Of a stretch of 64,000 bases of DNA, positions 21,726-32,452 are shown piece by piece. The DNA is from Aradus depressus (Eukaryota > Arthropoda > Insecta > Hemiptera > Aradidae). Both the position numbers and the translations under genes were made by a program. Position 1 is the stretch's first letter. Every line of letters starts with the position of its first letter. The notes under the pieces were generated by a model. That model did no database searches and had not been told where the DNA came from. It saw only the letters and a list, made by a program, of their open reading frames with translations. The stretch is from the NCBI GenBank assembly GCA_963662175.1, contig OY759221.1:17264027-17328026 (forward strand). The letters are read 5' to 3'.

Positions 21726-22216
21726 TACTTTCAATTCTCTATCGGTTTCGGTGGTATTATTACATTAATAAATTTTAAAGTATTTATTAACCATACCATA
21801 AATCTATGGTCACAGGGAATAAGTTGTTAAGTCGTAAAATGGCCAAAATGAGTTAAGTGTACTGTTGTGATCTTCTCCCAAGCCATCTGTGTACTGTGAA
21901 GAAGTTGGAAGCTCAGGACTCTAATACTTTGGAATTATGAAGATGTGGGTTTCTTGGTATCTCGTAAAATTGTGTATGTTCGTGGTTAAATCAACTTAAT
22001 CTACTACTTATGAGGAATCATTCACGAGATAACTGCATTTAACCATTTATTCAACTATTCCAAGTGAAGAGGTTATTTTCGGTTAAATCAACTTGCTCAA
22101 CTTTAGAGAGACATCATTTCGAAAAGAATGGTTAATAATTAGATAAGTGTGTATGTAAAAATTAGGTAAGTTATGGTAACTATGGGAAAATCCAAGAAAG
22201 GATTAACAATTTTCAA
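21726..22216. other. unassigned sequence
   Basis: No feature recognised. Several gttaaatcaactt words suggest local old duplication. Confidence 0.45.
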
Positions 22217-22228
22217 TCACTCCTACAG

Positions 22229-22576
22229 AGGTTAGGTTAGGTTTTATGACTCATGCCCGGGCTTTAACTACGAGGTCATATCGCCTACTACCAGAGCGCT
22301 CTTTCGTCACTCTGGTGGACATGAGCCCGACTCTACTGTGGGAGTCCTAAATTTTGCCTACCCTAAATTTTTATTCATCTAGGGTAGGGGTCTTTAACGA
22401 GTACCTGACATCGTACAGGCTCGGGACCATCGCTTAAGGTCCCATCCGAAGGACGGCGTGCTTAAGTTTATTTTACCTCCCAGATAAAATAAACTAAGGG
22501 CCTCGGTCGGGCTACGAACCCACGACCGACGAGCTCAGAAGTCAAGCACGCATACCACTGAGCTACCGGCGCCCTC
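22229..22576 (-). mobile_element. SINE-A copy, full length with TSD
   Basis: A 348-bp copy flanked by tcactcctacag (22217-22228) and tcactcctatag (22577-22588), a 12-bp TSD with one difference. Tail, body hairpin and head are intact. The B-box region has a change (gggctacgaaccc). Confidence 0.97.
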
Positions 22577-22772
22577 TCACTCCTATAGATTTAGAAGGTG
22601 TATAATTAATAATGATGCAAACATAATTTATTTATTCCAAAAACTGAATTTACACGACTAATGTAAATGTAAAAAAGTGATGCCCTGAAAACTTACGAAT
22701 TTAGACTTACCAATTTATTCCCTGTGACCAGAGAATATATAAGAGGAACTATCAAGTTTAGTTTTAAATATA

Positions 22773-23306
22773 CAGTAGACTCTCCCTTATCCGGCGTTGC
22801 CGGGACCGACGTGACGCCGGATAATGGAAATCATCAATTAATGAGAAATAATATATGAATTAAAGCATAAAAAAAAAGTGTTTTTAGGTGAGCTAAGGAA
22901 TAAAACACGTATGTTTTTGTTGATAACATTTATTAAATTGACAAATATGTACATTGTACATACTGAACATTGATTTATTATATGTACGTACATATGTACA
23001 TATATTTATCCAAGCATTAAAAAGATATTTTGAAATCTGCGTTTAATTAAGTGAAGTAATAAAATATTGTGTTAGCGTTCCCGTCATTATAAATATAATG
23101 TACATATGTAAGTATGTACAATAAAAATACATAAAAGATTTGTAAGTTACGGAATTATTATGTGCTCGTAAATACACGTGGCTCATATAATTGATAATCT
23201 AATAATTGAATGTTAATTTTAGTTTAACAAACTTGATATTATTTTGCGAGCGCCGGATAAGGGAGCGCGCCGGTTAACAGAACGCCAGATAAGGGAGAGT
23301 CTACTG
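22773..23306. mobile_element. pogo-like MITE
   Basis: 534 bp flanked by TA (22771-22772 and 23307-23308). Termini CAGTAGACTCTCCCTTATCC are perfect inverted copies at both ends, followed by inner CCGGCG-rich repeats. The AT-rich interior, with many TGTACATA words, encodes nothing. Confidence 0.93.
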
Positions 23307-23614
23307 TATTTTAAAATAACAGTCATTTACTGTAAGATGGATGCTCACACAGAACTACATCTAAGGAGGTTAAGCTTATCTCTGTAACAGGGTAGTTATT
23401 TACCGAAGCTTTAAGACAAACATAAAATGAAGATGAAAGGGTTCCCATCTGAGGAGGAAGCCATGATGAAAACCAAACACTAATTTGGATGTTAACCATC
23501 TCTCGGTCAGTTAGGACCTTACCTTATTGGTAAAGGATTTACTTGCAATTGTGGGTAATTCCATAAATTTCCAAAGGAATTGCCAAGTGCTTAATCCATT
23601 CATATTTCTATAAT

Positions 23615-23966
23615 AGGTTAGGTTAGGTTAGGTTTTATGACTCATGCCCGGGCTTTAACTACGAGGTCATATCGCATACTACCAGAGCGCTCTTTCGTCA
23701 CTCTGGTGGACATGAGCCCGACTCTACTGTGGGAGTCCTAAATTTTGCCTACCCTAAATTTTTATTCATCTAGGGTAGGGGTCTTTAACGAGTACCTGAC
23801 ATCGTACAGGCTCGGGACCATCGCTTAACGTCCCATCCGAAGGACGGCGTGCTTAAGTTTATTTTACCTCCCAAATAAAATAAACTAAGGGCCCTCGGTC
23901 AGGCTACGAACCCACAACCTTGAGCTCAGAAGTCAAGCACGCATACCACTGAGCTACCGGCGTCCC
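23615..23966 (-). mobile_element. SINE-A copy, full length with TSD
   Basis: Flanked by perfect 12-bp copies of tatttctataat (23603-23614 and 23967-23978). The tail carries four AGGTT units, the longest in the window. Head and body are near consensus. Confidence 0.97.
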
Positions 23967-24047
23967 TATTTCTATAATATTTATTCTTTGTATATCTTTG
24001 ACAATATAAAATTTTTAGGAATAAAGTGGTCATGGCTGATTTTTAAT

Positions 24048-24085
24048 TCCCCAGCGATACGAAGTATAGGGGAAGTTATGTGAAG
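24048..24085 (+). repeat. Rep-A palindromic terminus
   Basis: An isolated end: attccccagcgatacgaagt and ataggggaagttatg. The rest of the element is missing. Confidence 0.75.
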
Positions 24086-24099
24086 TGTTTTGGGAAGTG

Positions 24100-24460
24100 T
24101 TTGTTATGGGGAATTTTTAGTGTTTTACACCTAGGGAGCTAAGCACCCAATACTGTTATTATCCCTTCCCTGGAAGCACTGGGCTTCCCCCTTACCTTGT
24201 TACCTGTATGATTATACCCCCTAAACCATCATGAAGAACCCAGTCTCCCAGTTTCCTTTTTTTTTGGGGGGGGGGGGGGGGGGGGGGGGGGTCGGTCACA
24301 TCGCCCTGATTTGATCGGCGGGGAAATGGGTTACCTTTCACCGTTAAATTTTCAAAAACAATTGTGGTGCTGTGGACTTCCTGAATGAACCTGACAATGC
24401 TCCCGTGGTCCAATCTTCTAATGTCCTCTGCGATTACATCTTTGCCAAAGATTTTTTTTT
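24100..24460 (-). repeat. Rep-D repeat with coding-like remnant
   Basis: Shares cttccctggaa(g/c)(c/g)act, accttgtt and the block around ggtccaatcttctaatgtcc with 33830-34110, and in inverted form with 31740-31890. On the minus strand the shared block reads FGKDVIAEDIRRLDHGSIVR, which may come from a transposon protein, but I do not recognise the family. A poly-G tract (24266-24291) interrupts it next to gtcggtcacatcgccct, a word also present after the RTE-like ORF near 31634. Confidence 0.5.
24266..24291. repeat. poly-G tract
   Basis: About 26 G directly after about 9 T. Confidence 0.9.
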
Positions 24461-24479
24461 TGTGATAGTACATATTTGA

Positions 24480-24610
24480 TAGTAAGATGTTGTGGGACGA
24501 GATTTCTAATAGAAATAAAAGACGTTGTCTTCCCACTGTTTTATTTTATACCAGAACCGGTTTTCGACGCAACAGCGTCATCATCAGTGGTTCATCCACC
24601 CACACAGCAC
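24480..24610 (-). repeat. repeat with hammerhead-like core
   Basis: On the minus strand: CTGATGA (24581-24587), one T, GACGC/TGTT/GCGTC (a perfect 5-bp hairpin, 24566-24579), then GAAA (24562-24565). Outer words CCACTG and CAGTGG (24585-24590 and 24533-24538) can pair. The single base before the hairpin departs from a canonical hammerhead. A truncated relative lies at 41395-41475. Confidence 0.5.
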
Positions 24611-24635
24611 AGCGGTTGGAAGATAACTGGCCAGA

Positions 24636-25310
24636 TTTTTTTTTTTTTTTTAATTTTATTTATTGACAACAGCTCAATTACGAACTATACTGTCATGTGA
24701 AAACAACAAGATATCAGCAATAAAATTATAAGTAAAGTAATGAATTATAAAGAAGTTTAGTAGTTAAAAAAAAGTTTACAGATTCTAAATAAATTAAATT
24801 ACTATTTCAATGTCTTTAAGAAAGTCTGTTAGTTTTTTATATTTATCTTTGACGGGGTTCTTGAGTCAAACTTGCAGGGTGTCGTCCGGTTGAGATCTGG
24901 ATACTTTCGTCTAGTCTCCTCCTACTTCAGACACTTCAGTATCACGTGATCCATATCCTCTGTGCTGCCGCACCGGTCGCACTGAGAACTATTAGTCACC
25001 TTGATGATGACATCATTGTGAAGGTTTCTGTTGACACGCCCGTGGTTCGTCCGAAGTCTGCTCAACTGAACTACCTCAGTGTGTAGGTGTCTATTAAACG
25101 GACCATGTACTGTGAGAACTCCAGTTAGTTGCCTAAGCTCGTTCCTTTTGAGGTTTAGGATCCCATCCTTATTTCTACATTTAAGTATGTGTCTTGATTA
25201 TTTTATTGTTGTCGTATCTCTGAGACAAAGTTCCATGAATTAAGCATGAGGATAAACTAGCAAAGTCCCAGGAGACTTAAAGCTTGTCTCAAAGGGAATC
25301 AAGTAGAAGG
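24636..25310 (-). pseudogene. LINE polyprotein C-terminus, 5'-truncated
   Basis: On the minus strand an A-tail (T run at 24636-24651) follows a long, partly open frame. It includes LKRNELRQLTGVLTVHGPFN, HTEVVQLSRLRTNHGRVNRN and SSQCDRCGSTEDMDHVILKC. The L-S-R-L-R-T-x-H-x-x-x-N and C-x2-C ... H-x4-C pattern is the end of I/Jockey/LOA-type polyproteins. Stops occur after CLK and at two places upstream near 25215 and 25245, so it is dead. No TSD found; the 5' limit is approximate. Confidence 0.75.
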
Positions 25311-25356
25311 GAAGGACTTGGTAAACTTTGGTTTAAATCTAGCGTTAACTGCTTAG

Positions 25357-25380
25357 TGGGGGGGGGGGGGGGGGGGGGGG
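25357..25380. repeat. poly-G tract
   Basis: About 24 G. The flanks show no recognised repeat. Confidence 0.9.
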
Positions 25381-25653
25381 TTGATATGTACGTATGTTGT
25401 CTAAATTGTCTGGTTGGTGGATGAGCGGGGGTGCGGCCGTGGTGCTTAAGAGGGTCTCCGCCGTCATTCAACTTACCATGCTAATTCGATTAGAGGCTAA
25501 CCCAGGGTTAATTGGCAAAGTTAAATGTCAGTTAATCACAGTTCAACTCCCAAGACATCCGTTCCACGTTTACTCCCAACATTTTGGCACTCTATTGGTA
25601 AACATCCCGTTGTGATTCTTCAACTATAATAATTTAAATATATATTTCAAGAG
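25381..25653. other. unassigned sequence
   Basis: No recognised feature. Confidence 0.4.
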
Positions 25654-25980
25654 AGGGCGCCGGTAGCTCAGTGGTATGCGTGCTTGCCATATGAGCTGAA
25701 GATCGTGGATTCGAAACCCGACTGAGGCCCTTAGTTTATTTTATCTGGGAGGTAGCACGCCGTCCTTCGGATGGGACGCTAAGCGATGGTCCTGAGCCTG
25801 TACGATGTCAGGTACTCGTTAAAGAACCCTGCCCTAGGTGAATAAAAATTTAGGGGAGGCAACATTTTAGGAATCCCACAGTAGAGTCGGGCTCATGTCC
25901 ACCAGAGTGACGAAAGAGCGCTCTGGTAGTAGGCGATATGACCTCGTAAAACCTAAAACCTTAGTCATAAAACCTAACCT
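25654..25980 (+). mobile_element. SINE-A copy
   Basis: Full head (A box tagctcagtgg, B box gattcgaaaccc), body, and tail with two AACCT units. The sequence before the tail is rearranged (acctcgtaaaacctaaaacc), giving a short internal duplication. The palindromic body segment is shortened. Confidence 0.95.
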
Positions 25981-26637
25981 ATATTAATGAATGAAAAATC
26001 AATTTATTTGGTCCGTCACATAAAGTACCTTTTGATTCCGAATCGACTTTCGATCGGCCGCAGTCGAACCAGTGGGAGCCTTAACATAGAACACATCATT
26101 AATGAAATACGAAAAACCCATTAAATGAACCCATTAAAAAACTTTTTCTCTCATTATATAAAAAAATATGAATGGTATCCAATTTACTCTATCCATTAAT
26201 AAATTAGATAAATTAAACTGAGAGAAATTGGAAAGCCGGAAATGAACACACAGAAAAAGGGGACAAATGACAACAGATTATATATTTGTCAACAGTACAT
26301 TTGCAAAAATTTATTTATTCAATAAATACTGTACGATGGTAATTTCTCTGATTTACAACATATTACACTTAAAATGAAAAACATGTTCCATGAAATATTA
26401 CAAGATTTGAAAGGAATGTTCATTAATGAAAGTCAATAAGCAAAAACCATCTCCAATGTATTTCCCTGGGTCGAAAATCTAAGTGGAATGTCGAAAATGG
26501 GTTGTTTACATATGACAATCGCTACTGCAAGCGCCTAAAATGTTCAGGCTAAATGGGAATTTATTTAGAATATGCAGAGAAATTTATCCCTCTTCTCAAA
26601 GCTAAGTAATGATAAATTTATTATTTTATTACCGTTA
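25981..26637. other. unassigned AT-rich sequence
   Basis: Nothing recognised. Confidence 0.5.
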
Positions 26638-26985
26638 AACCATAAAATGTTAATAGGATACGTCAGTAGACGTATACATTAGGGTAGCTTATAAATTAGA
26701 TACATAAACAGATATTAACTCTTAGAGTGTGACACACATGGATTAGAATTACTATTTTTATTTTATTTTTTTTTACTATTAAAATAAATAAAATGAAATA
26801 AATAAAAAATATGAGTACAAAAATAATAATATTAATAAATTCAACGTAGGTACAATAATTGTTATTTTTATTTTGTTTTTTTTTTCTCTTTTCTATATTT
26901 CGCACATTGTGACCTGAGGAAGGGGTGTAAGTCGTCATGGAAATGAAACACTTCCGGAAAAGTTATAAAAAATTATTATCTTAAT
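26638..26985. repeat. Rep-E half-element, rearranged
   Basis: The part 26638-26850 matches 2270-2455 in the plus orientation (ataggatacgtca ... cttataaattagatacataa). It switches to the reverse complement of 2490-2560 at about 26880 (ttctatatttcgcacattgt, gacctgagg). The switch of orientation within one copy resembles the compound ends of Penelope-like elements. Confidence 0.6.
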
Positions 26986-27089
26986 TATTATCTCCCTACT
27001 ATCATACAATATGTACTTAACTAGCTGGTTATCCAGCTTCACCTGAGTTGAGGCCATAGTTGTGAAGTGTTATTTACACTCTTCCCTCG

Positions 27090-27208
27090 GCATGAATAAA
27101 AAGTTGGAGTATGGAATTCCAGCCATTTGTTCCAGACGCTCTGATAACAGGCGATATGACCTCGTAGTTAAAGTCCGGGCATGATACAATAACTAACTAA
27201 TAAGTACA
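27090..27208 (+). mobile_element. SINE-A 3' fragment
   Basis: Matches only the last third (aggcgatatgacctcgtagt, taaagtccgggcatga) and ends with acaataactaacta. Confidence 0.8.
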
Positions 27209-27361
27209 CTTCGTGTTTGCTCCCCGACAATTTTTTTTACGCATTGCTAAATCGGGGTACTATAACTTAAAGGGTTGCTTGGAATTATTTGTTTATTGTG
27301 GGAAATGTAAGCAAATTCTCTGTTGGAATGTTTAAGAGGTTTTCTGACTTCATTGATCTTA

Positions 27362-27388
27362 GGGGGGGGGGGGGGGGGGGGGGGGGGG
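27362..27388. repeat. poly-G tract
   Basis: About 27 G in otherwise AT-rich sequence. Confidence 0.9.
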
Positions 27389-27554
27389 CATGTGCACGAA
27401 AAAATATGTTTTCCTATATTAAACCTTACGTCTCCTCTTCTCCTGAGGTTATTAAAAAACCCAGCAGGTTTTTTAAGGGAAAAGAAGATATGTTGAACGA
27501 AAAAACATACATGTGAAGATGTACGATGCACTGAGGAATGATAATTTCATAGGT

Positions 27555-27660
27555 TGTAAAACAAAAACTGACCTCAAGCAAATTTTATTATTATTTGCTA
27601 GCCAGCTTTCGAAGTTAACGATGACTCAGGCTCACAACAAAAAAACAACATTTAGTAAAA
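27555..27660 (-). repeat. repeat related to the hammerhead-like class
   Basis: The minus strand reads CCTGAGTCATCGTTAACTTC then GAAAGCTGGC, the same arrangement of a CTGA word, a short hairpin and GAAA, but without the exact CTGANGA. Confidence 0.3.
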
Positions 27661-27770
27661 AAGGTACAAAATTTTAATCGCTAAAATACATAAACATATT
27701 GGCTATTTACGCTAATATATTGTTCACAAAAATAAATTATTTATATTAAATATTAATTTTTTTTTTTTTG

Positions 27771-27971
27771 AGGCCTTTAAACTATCTGGGAGGTGAAAAA
27801 ACCTTAGAGCCCCGTCCTTCAGATGGAGTTTAAGTGATGTCAGGTTCTCGTTAAAGATTCCTAGGTGATTAAAAATTTAGGGTGGACAAAATTTAGGACT
27901 CCCATAATGGTCCACCCAGGGCGACAAAAGGGAGCTCTGGTATTGGGGATATGACTTTGTTGTTAAAACGA
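27771..27971 (+). mobile_element. SINE-A copy, headless and degraded
   Basis: Matches from the ggccttta...tctgggaggt segment to ggatatgactttgttgttaa with many changes. Confidence 0.8.
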
Positions 27972-28434
27972 ATTTTAAATCATATAGATAGATATTTTAA
28001 AATTCTTTGGTGTTACATTTAAACATTACTTTAAACTAATTTCTACTGAAATTTATTGTACATTTTTCAGATCATTTCAGTTCTGAAGGCCATAAATTTG
28101 ATTAGGAACATTTCTGGTAAGAACCAATTTGTAGGACAATATGTTTTCGGGTAAATCAAGCAAACGTTTTCTGGACAGTTTTCTGTATATATCTCACAAA
28201 CCGGAGCGACCAGAGGAAAATCGTATTCCATACAAATGTACTATTTTGTTTTTTCTATAACTTTTGTTTGAAAAGATTTTTGATTAGACCATAAATATAA
28301 AGGTTATCTTATAAAATGTACGCCACGAAATTTTCTTTCGATTTCGTCCTTTTTACGTTAGCACATGTGACTTCAAATATAAAATAATAAATTAGAAATT
28401 AAAAAAACTCCCCGAAGCAAAAAATATTTTAAAA
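27972..28434. other. unassigned AT-rich sequence
   Basis: Nothing recognised. Confidence 0.5.
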
Positions 28435-28800
28435 AAAGGGGGGAGGGGCTTGAAGGGCTAAGGGTGGATGGACTTGGCCTTATAAACATTTTAGCTCAAA
28501 CTCCAAGTCTCTAGCCGTAATAGAGACCGAGATCCCTACACAAGCTATGATGACAACATGGCTAAGAACCATCTCGCAAATACCACCGTTTGAAATAATT
28601 GCTTTGAAATCGGTTCAGCCATCTTGGAGCTACGGTGCCACAGACACACACAGACAAAGGCTTCAAACTTATAACACCCCTCATTTTGCGTCGGGCATTA
28701 ATAATATAATACAATCGTTTCTTAGAGTCCTCACAAGTTTCAATCACATAAATATAGACACCAATGAAAATGGTCAAAGGGGGTCCAAGGGTACCCTGAA
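28435..28800 (+). repeat. Rep-C, insect-type dispersed repeat
   Basis: Contains aaatcggttcagccatcttg, agctacggtgccacagacac and taacacccctcattttgcgt-cggg. Similar strings are, to my knowledge, common at the ends of dispersed repeats in insect genomes. The two overlapping ORFs here are not convincing genes. Confidence 0.5.
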
Positions 28801-30489
28801 AATCTCTTAAAAACTCGATCTCGGATTTTCGCACGATTACAATATTTTCTTACATTAATAATAATAATAATACATTAAATATAAAAGAAACGTATACTAA
28901 TTGCACAAGTGTGTCCTAACAAATCACTGGTATATATAATTCTATGGAGAGACAGATTCGACACAAATAAGTCCAAGACAAGATACGATCTGGGAGCAGA
29001 TGCATTCGTGGATGGTTCGCTTTGAACCTTCTCAGATCACAACTTGGTAGAAAGATCAAAGGAAGATTCTCTCAAGATATTCAACCATTATTTGAGATTT
29101 CAGTTCGTCTCTTTCCTCATTAGTAGCCACAATAAACCCTTATCTATTTATACACTTGTATGTCCCTTAAGTGGCATATACAAGGCAGTCAAAAGGGCTG
29201 AACCTTCAAATATAAGGGTGAAATTTTTAAGTCAACATATACATCAATAAAAAATAAAAAGAAACGTATGTTTTTTAAAATATTGTGTATTTCACAATAT
29301 ATATACTGTGATGTATAAAAAAAATACACACATTAAAATGATTAAATTATTAATAATAAAAAATTAATTATATTTATTTTTCTATAAAAAACAAATTTTT
29401 TTTAAACAAATGAGTAAAAAAACAAAACACGGCCATCAGCTGTTTTTTAGTGTATAGAGTCGAGGCCTGGGTTGAGGTGAGACGGTCTGAGTGAAGATGT
29501 AGAGTTTAAGCTTAAGATGTAATGAACTAAATAGAAGTGAATTGACGAAGAAGGTACTGTTGTTTTTTTATATGTACAGGATATATGCCCAGAAATATAT
29601 AACTTAAATTTAAAGAATGGCCAAAATTATAAAACAAAAAAAAAATTGAAATAGTTTTTAAGAATTTAGTTTTTAAGATTTTGCTTTTGATTTTTGTTTG
29701 TTTCAATGTTTAGTTTTTTTATTTGGATTAAACTAAACCTTTGGATTAGATTTAATATTATTGAAAAACAATTAAAAATGGCATCTCTTTAGAAATCCAA
29801 ATGAAAAGTTTATTAACTGAAATTTTTTTAAATAAAAGTACACTTTCTTAAAAATTGCACGTTTTGAACTTTTGATATTTTGTAGGACCCTTTTTGGAAA
29901 TTACTGTAGAAATCAAAATTAAATAGAAGACCAGTTAACAAATTTCTACAGGAAATGTGGTAATTTATTGTTTATTTAATTATTATTTCATTGTTATTAA
30001 TTCAATTATATTATTATTAATTATATATTTTTATTTATTGATCATTTATTTAAGATTAACACTTAAACCTTTTTGACGTGACAACGTCTTATAAATTGGA
30101 AGGCCAGCACCCCATGTTAGAAAACTGCGTTACCTACATATGTTACTTTCGTATCGCGCATGCGCAGAGAGAGAGAGAGCATCCGCCACCTTGTTATCTC
30201 TTAACTAATCGAATTGTTAATTGAACTTCACAATTACATTATTGTCCTACATGATGTATAAATGTGAAAATAGCATTGATTTAAATAAACGCTTCATAAA
30301 ATTGTTCACCATTCTAAAACTATTTGATCAATGAATTTAAAAATAATATTTTTATTAAAAAAAACAAAAAATTATTGAAATGATTTGTTATATTTGATTC
30401 TTGACACTTTCGCTATCTCGCAACTCAGATGTTGTCACGCTCATTTCGCCACGCATCGGAGTTGCACGCACCCGGTTTTTTTATTTCCA
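28801..30489. other. unassigned AT-rich sequence
   Basis: Long stretch without a supported gene. It contains A/T homopolymers and a short GA run near 30169-30179. No repeat copy matched within the window. Confidence 0.5.
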
Positions 30490-30625
30490 CAATATAATAT
30501 ATTGTGGATATATTATATCGGCATTTCTACCATCATCAGCCACGACTTAACAAATACTACAAACAGTTTGGATTGTAAACTTCCATTTAGTATTTGTTAA
30601 GTCGTGTCTAAAGATGGTAGCAATA
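30490..30625. repeat. inverted repeat with hammerhead-like words in both arms
   Basis: The left arm ctaccatcatcagccacgac and ttaacaaatac (30526-30557) is inverted at about 30590-30622 (gtatttgttaagtcgtgtct and aaagatggtag). Outwards are ctgatgatgg-type words with a GGTA/TGCC stem and, on the right, tatcgaaagtac. An AT palindrome sits at 30492-30520. Confidence 0.55.
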
Positions 30626-30840
30626 TCGAAAGTACTCCCATATTTTATAAATATTTTGTATAATAGACAATATTTTTAAAAAAACATAATTTTTTCTTTA
30701 TTTTTTATTAAGAGTTACACATATCTCTGCTGAAAATTTTGAGTATCATATACATCATTAAAAAACAGAAAAAAACATTTATTTAATTAAATTTATGAAT
30801 CCTCATGTGTTCATACATTCATTACATCTGCAGTTATTAG

Positions 30841-31043
30841 GTTTTTGAATTATTATATATAAAATTTTAGTTTTTGAATTATTATATATAAAATTTTAGT
30901 TTTTGAATTATTATATATAAAATTTTAGTTTTTGAATTATTATATATAAAATTTTAGTTTTTGAATTATTATATATAAAATTTTAGTTTTTGAATTATTA
31001 TATATAAAATTTTAGTTTTTGAATTATTATATATAAAATTTTG
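30841..31043. repeat. seven-unit 29-bp tandem repeat
   Basis: Unit gtttttgaattattatatat plus aaaatttta repeated seven times at exactly 29-bp spacing (30841, 30870, 30899, 30928, 30957, 30986, 31015), practically without differences. The unit and its flanks come from a Rep-A module, so the array grew inside that repeat. Confidence 0.97.
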
Positions 31044-31369
31044 TGTCTATAGATTCATTACAAGAGCAGTTATTAGAATTATGAGTACCATTTACATCAC
31101 TTCCTGAATATTCCCAGTTACGATTGAACACCCTTCCCAGGAAGCACTATGCTTCTTCCTTACCTTGTTCTCTGGATTTACCTGTGGCCACTATGCCAAA
31201 AGAAGCAACTATTGCCCTAAAGAGGAAAATGAGAAATCGAATATCCGCCCTCCACCGTCCTGCTTGAATGAAGAGGATGCCCGACTTCTCAGTGTGGATA
31301 TGATGAGCTCGAAGAAGCAGAAGTGTACCAAGCCTTTTTGGCATTTGGCTGGGAAAGATGAGAACAAGA
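31044..31369. other. Rep-A edge, Rep-D fragment and unassigned coding-like stretch
   Basis: 31044-31075 is Rep-A. About 31120-31190 matches the Rep-D words cccttcccaggaagcac and ccttaccttgttctc. 31195-31370 is an open stretch (EENEKSNIRPPPSCLNEEDA) that I do not recognise; it may belong to the retroelement that follows. Confidence 0.4.
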
Positions 31370-31640
31370 GTAGGGACATATTACTGGTCCTGTGCGACAA
31401 CCAGACAGATTGCCGAGGAGGATACTGGAGGGACACCCGGGAGGACAAAGAAGAAGAGGTAGACCCCGCTTACGTTGGCTGGAGGACGTGGAGGACGACC
31501 TCAGAACGATTGGTGTGAGAAGATGGAGACGGGAGGCCGAGGATAGAGTAGAATGGCGGAAGATTGTTGCGGAGGCCCAGGTTCTACAAGGACCGTAGCG
31601 CCAGGGAAAGTAAAGCTCCTGACCCCTTAGGGGGGTCGGT
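31370..31640 (+). mobile_element. RTE-like LINE 3' end
   Basis: GC-rich, CpG-rich block consisting of the C-terminal coding end of a non-LTR element and a short 3' UTR. The rest of the element is missing on the 5' side. Confidence 0.75.
31374..31598 (+). pseudogene. RTE-like endonuclease-RT protein C-terminus
   Basis: The frame runs GPVRQPDRLPRRILEGHPGG, then QRRRGRPRLRWLEDVEDDLR and VRRWRREAEDRVEWRKIVAE, ending at a stop near 31598. The order (L-P-R-R-x-L-E-G, R-R-R-G-R-P-x-x-R-W-x-D-x-V, W-x-x-x-A-x-D-R-x-x-W-R) is the well-known basic tail of RTE-type and related insect retrotransposon proteins. The frame is clean here, but everything upstream, including endonuclease and RT, is absent. 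Confidence 0.8.
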
Positions 31641-31739
31641 CACATCACCCTATGTTCTACCGGCTCCTTACGCCGAGTGATCTCGGGGATCTTATCAGGG
31701 GTTCTGTTCTGCCTGTGTCCCGGAGCCGGGGGCAGCCGC

Positions 31740-31890
31740 CGCACGCCTGTAAATGGGTAAATACCTGGGATATGCTCGGACAAGATTCCACGTTCGGTAG
31801 AGATGATATTATTGAGGAAGATTTTAGATGCTTAGACCACGGGAATATTCCTAGATTCGGGATAAAAACACTGGATGGTTAGGTTCCTAG
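31740..31890 (+). repeat. Rep-D fragment
   Basis: Matches the reverse complement of 24380-24450 (gagatgatattattgaggaa, gattttagatgcttagacca, cgggaatattcctag). Confidence 0.6.
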
Positions 31891-31919
31891 GTCCAAGCAT
31901 CCAGCTCACCCACCATATA

Positions 31920-32030
31920 TGTAAATGTGGTTTTAAATATAAAATCGTGTCGATACATTCATTATAACTCTATTATTAGAGTTTTCCGGTTAAGCCCCCC
32001 CCCCCCCCCCCCCCTCCCCAAATGTATCTC
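31920..32030 (-). repeat. Rep-A fragment with poly-C
   Basis: Module atcgtgtcgatacattcatt, ggttaagcc followed by a run of about 20 C (31995-32014) where other copies have 6-8. Confidence 0.8.
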
Positions 32031-32452
32031 TCGGTTCATATATTGAGAAGTCTGGAGGCCCTACTTGAAATTGGGAACCTCATAGAGGTCGGATTTGGTC
32101 AATAATTGCACATTTTTGACCTTTTCAAACAAATTCACAGTTAATGCGATTATTTCAAAATCTTCTTTAGGATTAAGTACATAAGTGATTGGTAGGCATC
32201 AGTCAATATTTCCCTCATGAATGAGAACTAATAAAATTTTCGTTTATACTGGGATCCGCATTGTTTTAGTCCCAGTTATGTAGTCGGGCAGAAATTCGAA
32301 GTTGAGTTTTTACTGATATTTCATGTTTTTCGATACCCTGATTCCAAAAAATAAACAAATATATATATACATCTGTGTGTGTCTGTGAACACGATAATTC
32401 CCAGTAGAATGAATGCTTCGGCACGAATTGTTTTATGTGTTCCCAGAAGACC

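Noticed and set aside
24192..24536. 114-codon minus-strand ORF with a proline run
   Set aside because: It joins a poly-G tract, Rep-D and another repeat. Only a short Rep-D block looks protein-like.
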